From the NCBI RefSeq assembly GCF_009604455.1, contig NZ_WEGL01000002.1, forward strand, positions 248,001-312,000: 64,000 nt of DNA, given 5' to 3'. How positions within the stretch are numbered: the first letter of the stretch is position 1; every line of letters begins with the position of its first letter. Shown piece after piece: positions 25,051 to 32,924 of the stretch. The DNA is from Streptomyces sp. RB17. GTDB lineage: Bacteria; Actinomycetota; Actinomycetes; Streptomycetales; Streptomycetaceae. Position numbers and translations under genes: made by a program. The notes beneath the pieces are model-generated. The model saw only the letters and a program-made list of their open reading frames with translations, was not told the origin of the DNA and did no database searches.

Positions 25051-26844
25051 GTGTTGTTCCGTCCAGAGCTGCGCGGTACCCGGGGCGCGGTCGCCTCGAC
25101 CCACTGGCTGGCCTCGGCCGCGGGATTCCGGATGTACGACAAGGGGGGCAACGCGTTCGACGCGGCCGTGGCCGCCGCGTTCGTCATCCAGGTGGTGGAG
25201 CCCCACCTCAACGGGCCGGGCGGAGACGTGCCCGTCCTGGCCCACCGGGCCGGGTCCGGGCAGGTCGACGTCGTCTGCGGACAGGGCCCGATGCCGCGGG
25301 CCGCGACCATCGAGCGGTTCGAGGACCTCGGCCTGTCGGTGATCCCCGGCTCCGGTCTCCTTCCCGCGGTGGTGCCCGGCGCGTTCGGCGCCTGGCTGCG
25401 GGTCCTCGCCGAGTACGGCACCCTGCGCCTGGAGGACGTCCTTGAGCCGGCGGTCGGCTACGCCGAGCACGGCTACCCCCTGCTGCCCAAGGCCGCGGAG
25501 ATGATCCGGGCCATGCAGGACCTGTTCCGCGACGAGTGGACGGAGTCCGCGCGCACCTACCTGGTCGGCGGCGTCGCGCCGCGGCCCGGCTCGCGCATGA
25601 CCAACCCGGACCTCGCCCGGACCTACCGGCGGATCCTGGACGAGGCCAGGGCGGCCGGAGCCGACCGGGACAAACAGATCGACGCGGCCGTGCGCGCCTT
25701 CTACGAGGGCTTCGTGGCCGAGGCCGTCGACCACTATCTGGCGACGGCCGAGGAGATCGACGCGACGGGCCGCCGCCATCGCGGGCTGCTGACCGGCGCC
25801 GACATGGCCGGCTGGCGGCCGACGGTGGAGCCTTCGCTCTCCCTGCGGCACGGCGCCCTCACGGTGCACAAGGCGGGGCCCTGGTCCCAGGGCCCCGTCT
25901 TCCTGCAGCAACTCGCGCTCCTGCAGGGCTTCGACCTCGCGGGCACGGGTCCGCACAGCGCCGACTTCCTGCACTGCGTCACGGAGGCGGCGAAACTGGC
26001 GTTCGCCGACCGTGAGGCCTGGTACGGCGATCCCGCCCACGCCCAGGTGCCGATGGACGCCCTGCTCGACCCGGACTACACGGCGGCCCGCCGCGCGCTG
26101 ATCGGCCGGGAGGCGTCCGGGGAGCTGCGGCCGGGCTCGCCCGGCGGCCGGGCCCCCGTGCTGCCGCCGATCCACGACGAGTCCGCCGGACCGGCCGGCC
26201 CCGCCTGGCTCGGCGAGCTGGAGGAGGGCATCCCGGCGGTGCTGCGCTCCACCGCCGCCCGGGGCGACACCTGCTGTGTCACGGCCGTCGACGCCCGCGG
26301 CAACATGGTCGTCGCGACACCGAGCGGCGGCTGGCTGAAGAGCTCTCCCGTGGTGCCCGGCCTGGGCTTCCCGCTCGGCACGCGCGGGCAGATGGCCACC
26401 CTGACCCGCGGCCACGCCAACGCGCTGGCACCGGGCAAGCGCCCGCGCACCACGCTCAGCCCGACCCTGGTGCTCCGGGAGGGCAGGCCTCTTCTCGCGT
26501 TCGGCACGCCGGGCGGAGACCAGCAGGACCAGTGGACCCTGGAGTTCTTCCTGCGCTACGCCGAGCACGGCATGGGGGTGCAGGAGGCCGTCGAGGCGCG
26601 CACCTTCCACACCGATCACGTGCCGACCTCCTTCACCCCGCGACGGTTCGCTCCCGGGACCCTGGTCGTCGAGGAGGGGATGCCGGTGGAAACCATCGAG
26701 GAGCTCCGGCGGCGCGGCCACACGGTGCGCACGGTGGCCGACTACACCCTGAGCAAGGTCTGCGCCACCGGAATGAGCAGGGACGACATGGTCATTGCCG
26801 CGGCCAGCCCGCGCGGCGCGCAGGCCTACGCCGTCGCCGATTGA
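25051..26844 (+). CDS. tomL: gamma-glutamyltransferase-like enzyme, C-ring pathway
   Basis: A 597-residue gamma-glutamyltranspeptidase homologue like LmbA. It shows G-N-A-F-D-A-A-V-A-A-A-F near residue 33, G-P-G-G-D-V-P near 60, the likely autocatalytic Thr in A-R-G-D-T-C-C-V-T-A-V-D near 408, and G-T-P-G-G-D-Q near 490. Family members in lincomycin and PBD pathways act as C-C hydrolases, removing an oxalyl fragment from the pyrrole intermediate rather than transferring glutamyl groups. GTG at 25051 was chosen because GAGAGGA lies 8 nt upstream. No signal peptide is seen, unlike periplasmic gamma-glutamyltransferases. Confidence 0.87.
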   Translation: MLFRPELRGTRGAVASTHWLASAAGFRMYDKGGNAFDAAVAAAFVIQVVEPHLNGPGGDVPVLAHRAGSGQVDVVCGQGPMPRAATIERFEDLGLSVIPGSGLLPAVVPGAFGAWLRVLAEYGTLRLEDVLEPAVGYAEHGYPLLPKAAEMIRAMQDLFRDEWTESARTYLVGGVAPRPGSRMTNPDLARTYRRILDEARAAGADRDKQIDAAVRAFYEGFVAEAVDHYLATAEEIDATGRRHRGLLTGADMAGWRPTVEPSLSLRHGALTVHKAGPWSQGPVFLQQLALLQGFDLAGTGPHSADFLHCVTEAAKLAFADREAWYGDPAHAQVPMDALLDPDYTAARRALIGREASGELRPGSPGGRAPVLPPIHDESAGPAGPAWLGELEEGIPAVLRSTAARGDTCCVTAVDARGNMVVATPSGGWLKSSPVVPGLGFPLGTRGQMATLTRGHANALAPGKRPRTTLSPTLVLREGRPLLAFGTPGGDQQDQWTLEFFLRYAEHGMGVQEAVEARTFHTDHVPTSFTPRRFAPGTLVVEEGMPVETIEELRRRGHTVRTVADYTLSKVCATGMSRDDMVIAAASPRGAQAYAVAD

Positions 26845-26888
26845 GGAAGGACCCTGGATGGGATAAATTTCCCAGAGGAAATCATCTG

Positions 26889-29210
26889 ATGGCTCGTACG
26901 TGGAAGAGGAACGGCATGGCGTCCCACCCGTCACCGGACCCGGCTGACTGCATCGTTCTGGGCGAGGCCCGGCAGAACAACCTCAAGGGCGTCAGCCTGC
27001 GCATTCCCAAGGGGCGGCTGACCGTCTTCACCGGGGTGTCGGGTTCCGGCAAGTCCTCGCTGGTGTTCGGGACGATCGCCGTCGAGTCGCAGCGGCAGCT
27101 GAACGAGACCTACCCGGCGTTCATCCGCAACCGGCTGCCCAAGTTCGAGCGGCCCGACGCGGAGGTCATCGAGAACCTGTCCACCGCGATCGTGATCGAC
27201 CAGCGCCCGGTCGGCGGCAACGCCCGCTCCACGGTCGGCACCATGACCGAGATCCACCCCATGCTGCGGGTGCTGTTCTCCCGGCACGGCAGGCCCAGCG
27301 CCGGCCCCTCGCACATGTACTCCTTCAACGACCCGCGGGGCATGTGCCCGGAGTGCGAGGGGCTCGGATCCACCGTGCGGCTGGACCTCGGCCGGCTGCT
27401 GGACGAGGACAGGAGCCTCAACCAGGGCGCCATCCGGTTCCCGGCCTTCGCGGTGGGCACCTTCCAGTGGCAGCTGTACGGGGAGTCGGGGCTCTTCGAT
27501 CCCGACCTGCCGCTGCGCGAGTTCTCCGCGGACGACCGCGAACTGCTGCTGCACGGCTCGGGGTTCAAGGTCGACCGGGCAGGCCGGCACGGCGTCTACA
27601 AGAACGAGTACGAAGGGATCGTGCTGCGCTTCACCCGCCGCTACCTCAAGCCGGGGCTGGACGCCCTCAAGCCGAAGGAGCGCGCGGCGGTGGAGCGGGT
27701 CGTGACGGAGGGCCCCTGCGCGACCTGCGGCGGCGCCCGGCTGGGACCGGCCGCGCTCGCGTCGCGCATCGGCGCGGACACCATCGCCGACTACGCCGCC
27801 CTGGAGGTCACCGATCTGATCGGGCGCCTGGAGCGGATCGACGCCCCGGCGGTCAAACCGGTGGTGCAGGGGGCGCTGTCCGCGCTGCGCAGGATCGAGG
27901 CGGTCGGACTCGGCTATCTCAGCCTCGACCGCCAGACCGCCACCCTCTCCGGAGGCGAGGCCCAGCGCCTGAAGACGGTGCGCCACCTGGGCAGCAGCCT
28001 GACCGGGCTGACGTACATCTTCGACGAGCCGAGCGTGGGTCTGCACCCGCGCGACGTGCGGCGCCTGAACGAGCTGCTGCTCGGGCTGCGCGACAAGGGC
28101 AACACGGTGCTCGTGGTGGAGCACGACCGGGACGTGATCGCCATCGCCGACCATGTGGTCGACATGGGTCCGGGCGCGGGCGGCCAGGGGGGCGAGGTGG
28201 TCTACGAGGGAACCCTGGCCGGATTACGCGCCGCCGCCACCCCGACCGGACGCGGCCTGGCCTCGGTGCCCGGTCTGAAGCCCGCACCCCGGACCCCTCG
28301 AGGCAGTCTGACGGTCGACGGGGCCCGGCTGCACAACCTCCAGGACGTCACGGTCGACGTGCCCACCGGCGTGCTGGTGGCGCTGAGCGGCGTCGCCGGT
28401 TCGGGCAAGAGCTCGCTCGCCCGGGAACTGGTCGCCCGGCACCGAGAAGGGGCGGTCGTGGTCGACCAGTCCTCGATCGGGATCTCCTCCCGGTCCACTC
28501 CCGCGACCTACGTCGACATCATGGACACCGTCCGGCGGCTGTTCGCCCGCGCCTCGGGCGCCGACCCCGCACTGTTCAGCTTCAACTCCGCGGGCGCCTG
28601 CCCCGAGTGCCAGGGACGGGGCGTGATCGAGACCGACCTCGCCTTCATGGACCCGGTCACCACGGTCTGCGAGCGCTGCGCGGGACGCCGGTTCAACGAC
28701 GAGGCGCTGCGCCACACCCTGTCCGGCAGGACCATCGTGGACGTCCTCGGCATGACGGCCGAGGAGGCCAGGGCGTTCTTCGAGGAGGAGCCCGTCCGCC
28801 GCAGGCTTGCCCTGCTCACCGAGGTGGGCCTGGGCTACCTCACCCTCGGCCGGTCCCTGTCCACCCTCTCCGGCGGTGAACGCCAGCGGCTGAAACTGGC
28901 CCACCGGCTGCACACCTCCGGCAGCGTCTACGTCTTCGACGAGCCCTCCACCGGTCTGCACATGACGGACCTGGGCAAGCTGCTCGCCCTCTTCGACCGG
29001 CTGGTCGACGGCGGCAACACGGTGGTGGTGATCGAACACGACCTGGACGTGCTGAAGTACGCCGACTGGATCATCGACCTCGGCCCCGAGGCCGGCCGGC
29101 ACGGCGGCCGGGTGGTCTTCGAGGGCACCCCGGCCGACCTGGTGCGGGCACGTGCCTCGCACACCGGCCGGTGCCTGGCCGAGGACCTCGCCGCACACGG
29201 TCACCTCTGA
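26889..29210 (+). CDS. tomM: UvrA-like ABC protein for PBD self-resistance
   Basis: A 773-residue excinuclease UvrA paralogue with two ABC ATPase cassettes. Walker A motifs are GVSGSGKSS (near residue 50) and GVAGSGKSS (near 505). Signature motifs are LSGGEAQRLK and LSGGERQRLK, and Walker B regions are FDEPSVGLH and FDEPSTGLH. Zinc-finger cysteines appear as CPECEG and CPECQG...CERCAG. It is about 170-180 residues shorter than housekeeping UvrA, like the DrrC-type drug-resistance proteins. PBDs alkylate guanine in the minor groove, so it probably recognises or removes drug from DNA. Codon 446 is TTA (28224). A second possible start is the ATG at 26919, which also follows a good AGAGGAA site. 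Confidence 0.9.
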   Translation: MARTWKRNGMASHPSPDPADCIVLGEARQNNLKGVSLRIPKGRLTVFTGVSGSGKSSLVFGTIAVESQRQLNETYPAFIRNRLPKFERPDAEVIENLSTAIVIDQRPVGGNARSTVGTMTEIHPMLRVLFSRHGRPSAGPSHMYSFNDPRGMCPECEGLGSTVRLDLGRLLDEDRSLNQGAIRFPAFAVGTFQWQLYGESGLFDPDLPLREFSADDRELLLHGSGFKVDRAGRHGVYKNEYEGIVLRFTRRYLKPGLDALKPKERAAVERVVTEGPCATCGGARLGPAALASRIGADTIADYAALEVTDLIGRLERIDAPAVKPVVQGALSALRRIEAVGLGYLSLDRQTATLSGGEAQRLKTVRHLGSSLTGLTYIFDEPSVGLHPRDVRRLNELLLGLRDKGNTVLVVEHDRDVIAIADHVVDMGPGAGGQGGEVVYEGTLAGLRAAATPTGRGLASVPGLKPAPRTPRGSLTVDGARLHNLQDVTVDVPTGVLVALSGVAGSGKSSLARELVARHREGAVVVDQSSIGISSRSTPATYVDIMDTVRRLFARASGADPALFSFNSAGACPECQGRGVIETDLAFMDPVTTVCERCAGRRFNDEALRHTLSGRTIVDVLGMTAEEARAFFEEEPVRRRLALLTEVGLGYLTLGRSLSTLSGGERQRLKLAHRLHTSGSVYVFDEPSTGLHMTDLGKLLALFDRLVDGGNTVVVIEHDLDVLKYADWIIDLGPEAGRHGGRVVFEGTPADLVRARASHTGRCLAEDLAAHGHL

Positions 29211-29215
29211 CCGCC

Positions 29216-29268
29216 GCCCCCGCGCCCCATGCCCCCGCGCCCCATGCCCCCGCGCCCCATGCCCCCGC
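29216..29268 (+). repeat. 15-nt tandem repeat upstream of the tautomerase gene
   Basis: Three exact copies of GCCCCCGCGCCCCAT start at 29216, 29231 and 29246, followed by a partial fourth. The array fills most of the 75-bp gap between tomM and tomN. Each copy with the following G supplies an ATG in the tomN frame, so an extended product starting M-P-P-R-P would be possible. Confidence 0.92.
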
Positions 29269-29285
29269 ACGGACAAGGAGTTCTC

Positions 29286-29486
29286 ATGCCCCTCATCCAC
29301 GTCACCTTGCTGAGCGGCCGCGGCGAGGAGGAGATCGCCGCGCTCGCCCGCGCTCTCACCGACGCCGTGCACGCCACGCTGGGCACCCCACGGGACGTGA
29401 TCCGGGTGACGGTGGACGAGTGCGCACCCGAGCACTGGTTCGTGGGCGGCGACTCGATGGCCGAACGGCGGGTCCGGGGCGGCTGA
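29286..29486 (+). CDS. tomN: 4-oxalocrotonate tautomerase homologue, C-ring pathway
   Basis: A 66-residue 4-OT-fold protein starting M-P-L-I-H-V. After Met removal Pro1 would be the catalytic base, and R39-like arginines lie in R-D-V-I-R-V. It corresponds to TomN, the tautomerase homologue of the tomaymycin pathway, which should ketonise a dienol intermediate of the C-ring precursor. AAGGAG lies 7 nt upstream of the ATG at 29286. This decides the start, because an in-frame extension through the upstream repeat would bury the essential N-terminal proline. Confidence 0.88.
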   Translation: MPLIHVTLLSGRGEEEIAALARALTDAVHATLGTPRDVIRVTVDECAPEHWFVGGDSMAERRVRGG

Positions 29487-29516
29487 GCGGCCCTCGTGCC
29501 GCCCGGACCCCGCGGT

Positions 29517-30677
29517 TCAGGCCGCGTCTGCGAACCGCCGGCGGATCCGTCCGACGCGCTCGGGATCGACCGCCGGAAGATCGTCGCGGCTGAGCCGGCC
29601 GCTGCGGGTGAGCAGATGCGCGTTGAACGCCTCCGGGGGCAGCCCGACACAGCGGTCGATGTTCTCGAACCACTCCAGGCTGGTCAGCGCGGTCCGCTGC
29701 ATCCGCTCCACGGCGGGCCGCCGCTCGTCCTGATAGGCCGCCAGCGCCTCGGGAAGCTCCCGATGGTCGTGCAGGGCCGTGGCGAGGGCCAGGGCGTCCT
29801 CCATGGCCAGCTTGGTGCCCGAACCGATCGAGAAGTGCGTGGTGTGCGCGCTGTCGCCGAGGAGGACGAGGTTGCCGTGGTTCCAGCTCCGGTTGCGTAC
29901 GGCGACGAAGCGTCCCCAGTACGACCGGTTGCCCCACAGCCCGTGCCCGTCCAGCAGCTCGGAGAAGAACTCCGCGACCCTCGCGATGCTCCGCCCGTCG
30001 CCCGCCGCCTCGCCGGACCGGCGCTCCGCGGCCTCGAAACCGGCCGCGTGCCACACCGCGTCGCCGACCTCGACGATGAACGTGCCGCGGCCGTCGGCGT
30101 ACGGGTAGGCGTGAGCCTGCATCGGGCCGTGCTCGGTCTCCACGACGGCGAAGGTGAGCGCGTCGAACGGCCGGTCCGTGCCGAGCCACATGTATCGCGC
30201 ACCGGCCGTCCGGCGTTCCGTGCCGAACGCGGCCGGGTGCCGGGCCCGGGTCTGCGATCCGACGCCGTCCGCGGCGACGACGAGGTCGTACGCGGCGCGC
30301 AGCCGGGACACCAGTGGCGCCGGGGTGCCGAAGTGCAGCCGCACCCCGAGGCCGGCGCAGCGCTCGCGCAGCAGCCGGAGCAGGGTGTGCCGGCCGATCG
30401 CGGCGAACCCGTACCCCTCGTTGTGCTGGGTCCGGCCGCGGTAGTGGACGTCGATCCGCGTCCAGCGCGCGAACTCGGCCGTGACGGCTGCGAACAGTAC
30501 GGGGTCCGCCGCCTCGATACCGCCGAGCGCACCGTCGGAGAAGACGACACCGAACCCGAATGTGTCACCTGCCGCGTCGGCCTCCCAGACCTCCACGACG
30601 TCCTGGGGCCGCAGGCGCTTGACGAGGCAGGCCGTGTACAGCCCGCCGGGGCCGGCTCCGATCACCGCTATCCGCAT
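29517..30677 (-). CDS. tomO: FAD-dependent aromatic monooxygenase, A-ring hydroxylation
   Basis: A 386-residue class A flavoprotein hydroxylase. The N-terminal FAD motif is IAVIGAGPGGLYTA, the D-G motif is V-V-A-A-D-G-V-G-S-Q-T-R near residue 150, and the G-D motif is V-L-L-G-D-S-A-H-T-T-H-F near 280. It resembles the monooxygenase half of salicylyl-CoA 5-hydroxylase-like enzymes. It is expected to install the second A-ring oxygen on an anthranilate or thioester-bound substrate. It converges on tomN and is divergent from tomP with a 106-bp AT-rich promoter region between. ATG at 30677 follows GAGGTGTC. Confidence 0.86.
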   Translation of the reverse strand: MRIAVIGAGPGGLYTACLVKRLRPQDVVEVWEADAAGDTFGFGVVFSDGALGGIEAADPVLFAAVTAEFARWTRIDVHYRGRTQHNEGYGFAAIGRHTLLRLLRERCAGLGVRLHFGTPAPLVSRLRAAYDLVVAADGVGSQTRARHPAAFGTERRTAGARYMWLGTDRPFDALTFAVVETEHGPMQAHAYPYADGRGTFIVEVGDAVWHAAGFEAAERRSGEAAGDGRSIARVAEFFSELLDGHGLWGNRSYWGRFVAVRNRSWNHGNLVLLGDSAHTTHFSIGSGTKLAMEDALALATALHDHRELPEALAAYQDERRPAVERMQRTALTSLEWFENIDRCVGLPPEAFNAHLLTRSGRLSRDDLPAVDPERVGRIRRRFADAA

Positions 30678-30783
30678 GACACCTCGCTGGGTTCGGGGGA
30701 TCCACGTGCAGGGACCAGCAAATAGTAACCAGACGGAAATGAAACAAGCCGGTCTGCAGGGAAAAGCCCGGGAGGAATGTTCT

Positions 30784-32760
30784 GTGGAGCAATCATCTTC
30801 GGTCATGCTGGCCGAACTGTTCACCGCCTCCGACCCTCCCCCCTTCGCCCTGGTACGCCGTCGTACGCGGGACGGGGCAGGCCCCGGAGAGTTCGAGGTG
30901 TTCACCGGAACCATGGACACCGTCCCCCGCGTGACCGACCTGCCCGCGGGTCCGCCCCGGCCGGGCGGCGGCCCGCACGCCCTGGCCCTGCTGCCCTACC
31001 GCTGTCTGGCCGAATGCGGACTGGACTGCCGCGACGACGGCACACCGCTGCGGGTGCTGCGGATCCGCCGGCGGTACACGGCCGGCGTCGACGCCCTCGC
31101 CGCGGCTCTCGCCGCCGCCCGCCACGGGACGGAACCGGCCTGGGACGACGCCGGGTTCGACGGCACCGACGCAGAGTACGCCGACGTGGTACGCGAGGTC
31201 GTGGACCACGACGTCGCGGGCACCGGACTGCACGTCCTGATCCGCAGGGACCTCACCGCCCGGCTGCGCGCCCACGGGCCCGCGGCGGTGGGCGCCTTGT
31301 TCCACCGGCTGCTGGCCGTCGAGCCCGGCGCGCACTGGACGTTCGCCGTGTACACGGGAGGCCCCCGCGGGGCCGCACTGGCCGGTGCCTCCCCGCAGGC
31401 CCACGTCCGGGTCCGGCACGGCCGGGTCGCGCTGAGCCCGATGTGCGGGACGCTGCGGTTGCCACCCGGGGGACCGCCGGCGGCCGCCGACCTGGTGGCG
31501 TTCCTGCGCGACCGCAAGGAGTCCGAGGAACTGGGCGCCGTCATCGACGCGGAACTGGCCATGCTGTGCCGGGTCAGCGACGGTGACATACGGCTGGAGG
31601 GACCTCAACTGCGGCCCCTCGCCCGGGTGCTGCACACCGCCTGCCGGATCAGCGGGTCCGCCGCGCTCTCCGTCCGGCACACGCTCGCCGGCACGCTGTT
31701 CGCGGCGACGGCGGTGGGCCGCCCGTTCGCGGACGCCTGCCGTGTCATCGCCCGGCGCGAACCCACCGGGCGGGGCTACTACGGCGGCCTGATCGCACTG
31801 CTCGGTCATGACGGGGAGGGCCGGGAGGACCTGGACACGGCCGTGCTCATCCGAACGTTCGAGGTGTCCGGGCAGGGTCGGCTGAAGCTGTCCGTCGGAG
31901 CCACCGTCGGACCCCGCTCCGCCCCCGCCGCGGAGGCGGCCGAGACCCGCGCCAAGGCAGCGGCCCTGCTGTCGGTGTTCGAGGGCGCCGGGCGGACCGG
32001 CGACGGCGGCACGGGCCGGGACCGGCCGGGCGACGCCGACCGCGCGATGCGCCCCCGGGTCACCGCACCGGAGCCCCTCGACCCCCCGACGCGGCACCCG
32101 TCGGTGACGGCCGAACTGGCGCGCCGGCGCGCCCGTCTGTCCGCCCACTGGCGCGACCCCGTACGGCCGGGCGGCCGACCGGAGTCCGGCCGGTCCGTGC
32201 TGCTCGTGGACGCGGCAGGCGAGGAGACGGCGGCGCTGGCCACCATGCTGCGCGGGCTCGGCCACACGGTCGAGGTGCGCCCCTGGGGCGCGGTGGTCGC
32301 GGCGGCGGAGTCCGTCGACCCCCGGACCACGGTGATCCTCGGCCCGGGTCCCGGTGACCCGTTCGCCCCCGGAGACGACCGGATCGCCGGCCTGCGCGGC
32401 CTCGCGGCCCGGTTCCTGGCCCGTGGGACGCCCACGTTCGGCTTCGGACTCGGCTTCCACCTCCTGCTCGGCGGGCTGGGCCTGGCCGGGACCGTACGGC
32501 CGTGGGGCGGGGCCCCGGCCCAGCACGAGATCGACGTGCTCGGCCGGCGGGTGACGGTGGGATACGCCGGCACACACACCGTGTCGGCGGGCCCCGACGC
32601 CGACATCCGGGCCCGCCGGCTCGGCCTGAACCTCTGGTACGGCCCGCACCGCGGTGAACCGGCGGCCCTGCGCGGTCCGCGCACCGGAGGATTCGCCTTC
32701 CACCCCGCCTCGGTGCTGACCGTGGAGGGCGCGGACCTGCTCGGCCTGCTGCTGGCCTGA
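30784..32760 (+). CDS. tomP: degenerate anthranilate-synthase-like fusion protein
   Basis: A 658-residue paralogue of tomD with the same TrpE-TrpG architecture but weakened motifs. The chorismate-binding half keeps S-P-Q-A-H-V-R-V, A-C-R-V-I-A-R-R-E-P-T-G-R-G-Y-Y-G-G and V-G-A-T-V, but D-E-E-L has become D-A-E-L. In the amidotransferase half the nucleophile Cys is Gly555 (F-G-F-G-L-G-F-H), and the triad Glu is Ala642 (F-H-P-A-S), while His640 remains. It therefore cannot hydrolyse glutamine and is probably altered in chorismate chemistry. It may bind tomD as a subunit or act on a downstream amino-cyclohexadiene. GTG at 30784 has GGGAGGA upstream. It has no long linker repeat. Confidence 0.82.
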   Translation: MEQSSSVMLAELFTASDPPPFALVRRRTRDGAGPGEFEVFTGTMDTVPRVTDLPAGPPRPGGGPHALALLPYRCLAECGLDCRDDGTPLRVLRIRRRYTAGVDALAAALAAARHGTEPAWDDAGFDGTDAEYADVVREVVDHDVAGTGLHVLIRRDLTARLRAHGPAAVGALFHRLLAVEPGAHWTFAVYTGGPRGAALAGASPQAHVRVRHGRVALSPMCGTLRLPPGGPPAAADLVAFLRDRKESEELGAVIDAELAMLCRVSDGDIRLEGPQLRPLARVLHTACRISGSAALSVRHTLAGTLFAATAVGRPFADACRVIARREPTGRGYYGGLIALLGHDGEGREDLDTAVLIRTFEVSGQGRLKLSVGATVGPRSAPAAEAAETRAKAAALLSVFEGAGRTGDGGTGRDRPGDADRAMRPRVTAPEPLDPPTRHPSVTAELARRRARLSAHWRDPVRPGGRPESGRSVLLVDAAGEETAALATMLRGLGHTVEVRPWGAVVAAAESVDPRTTVILGPGPGDPFAPGDDRIAGLRGLAARFLARGTPTFGFGLGFHLLLGGLGLAGTVRPWGGAPAQHEIDVLGRRVTVGYAGTHTVSAGPDADIRARRLGLNLWYGPHRGEPAALRGPRTGGFAFHPASVLTVEGADLLGLLLA

Positions 32761-32765
32761 GCGGG

Positions 32766-32908
32766 CTGGGTCCTGTCGTCAAACTCCCGTCGTCCGCCCG
32801 CAGGGGGGCCTCGCGCCCGCCGCGGAGCGGCTATGTACGTCGTAGGTGCGTGCTCCGGGGGTCCCCCCGGCCGAAGGCTGGGGGAGGGAGTTCGACGACA
32901 GGACCCAG
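32766..32908. mobile_element. 143-bp MITE-like element with 23-bp terminal inverted repeats
   Basis: Positions 32766-32788 and 32886-32908 are reverse complements at 22 of 23 positions (arm contains GGGTCCTGTCGTC). The interior is GC-rich and includes a second inverted motif, GGGGGTCCCCCC, at 32857-32868. It encodes nothing and begins 5 nt after the tomP stop, so it probably also terminates transcription. A 26-nt part of it (32857-32882) recurs inside the GNAT gene at 47890. The remaining gap to the amine oxidase stop holds nothing else. Confidence 0.7.
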
Positions 32909-32924
32909 GGGGCCGCCCGGCCGC

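Noticed and set aside
29229..29486. Longer tomN start within the 15-nt repeat
   Set aside because: The 4-OT family needs a free N-terminal proline directly before the first beta strand, and AAGGAG points to the ATG at 29286.
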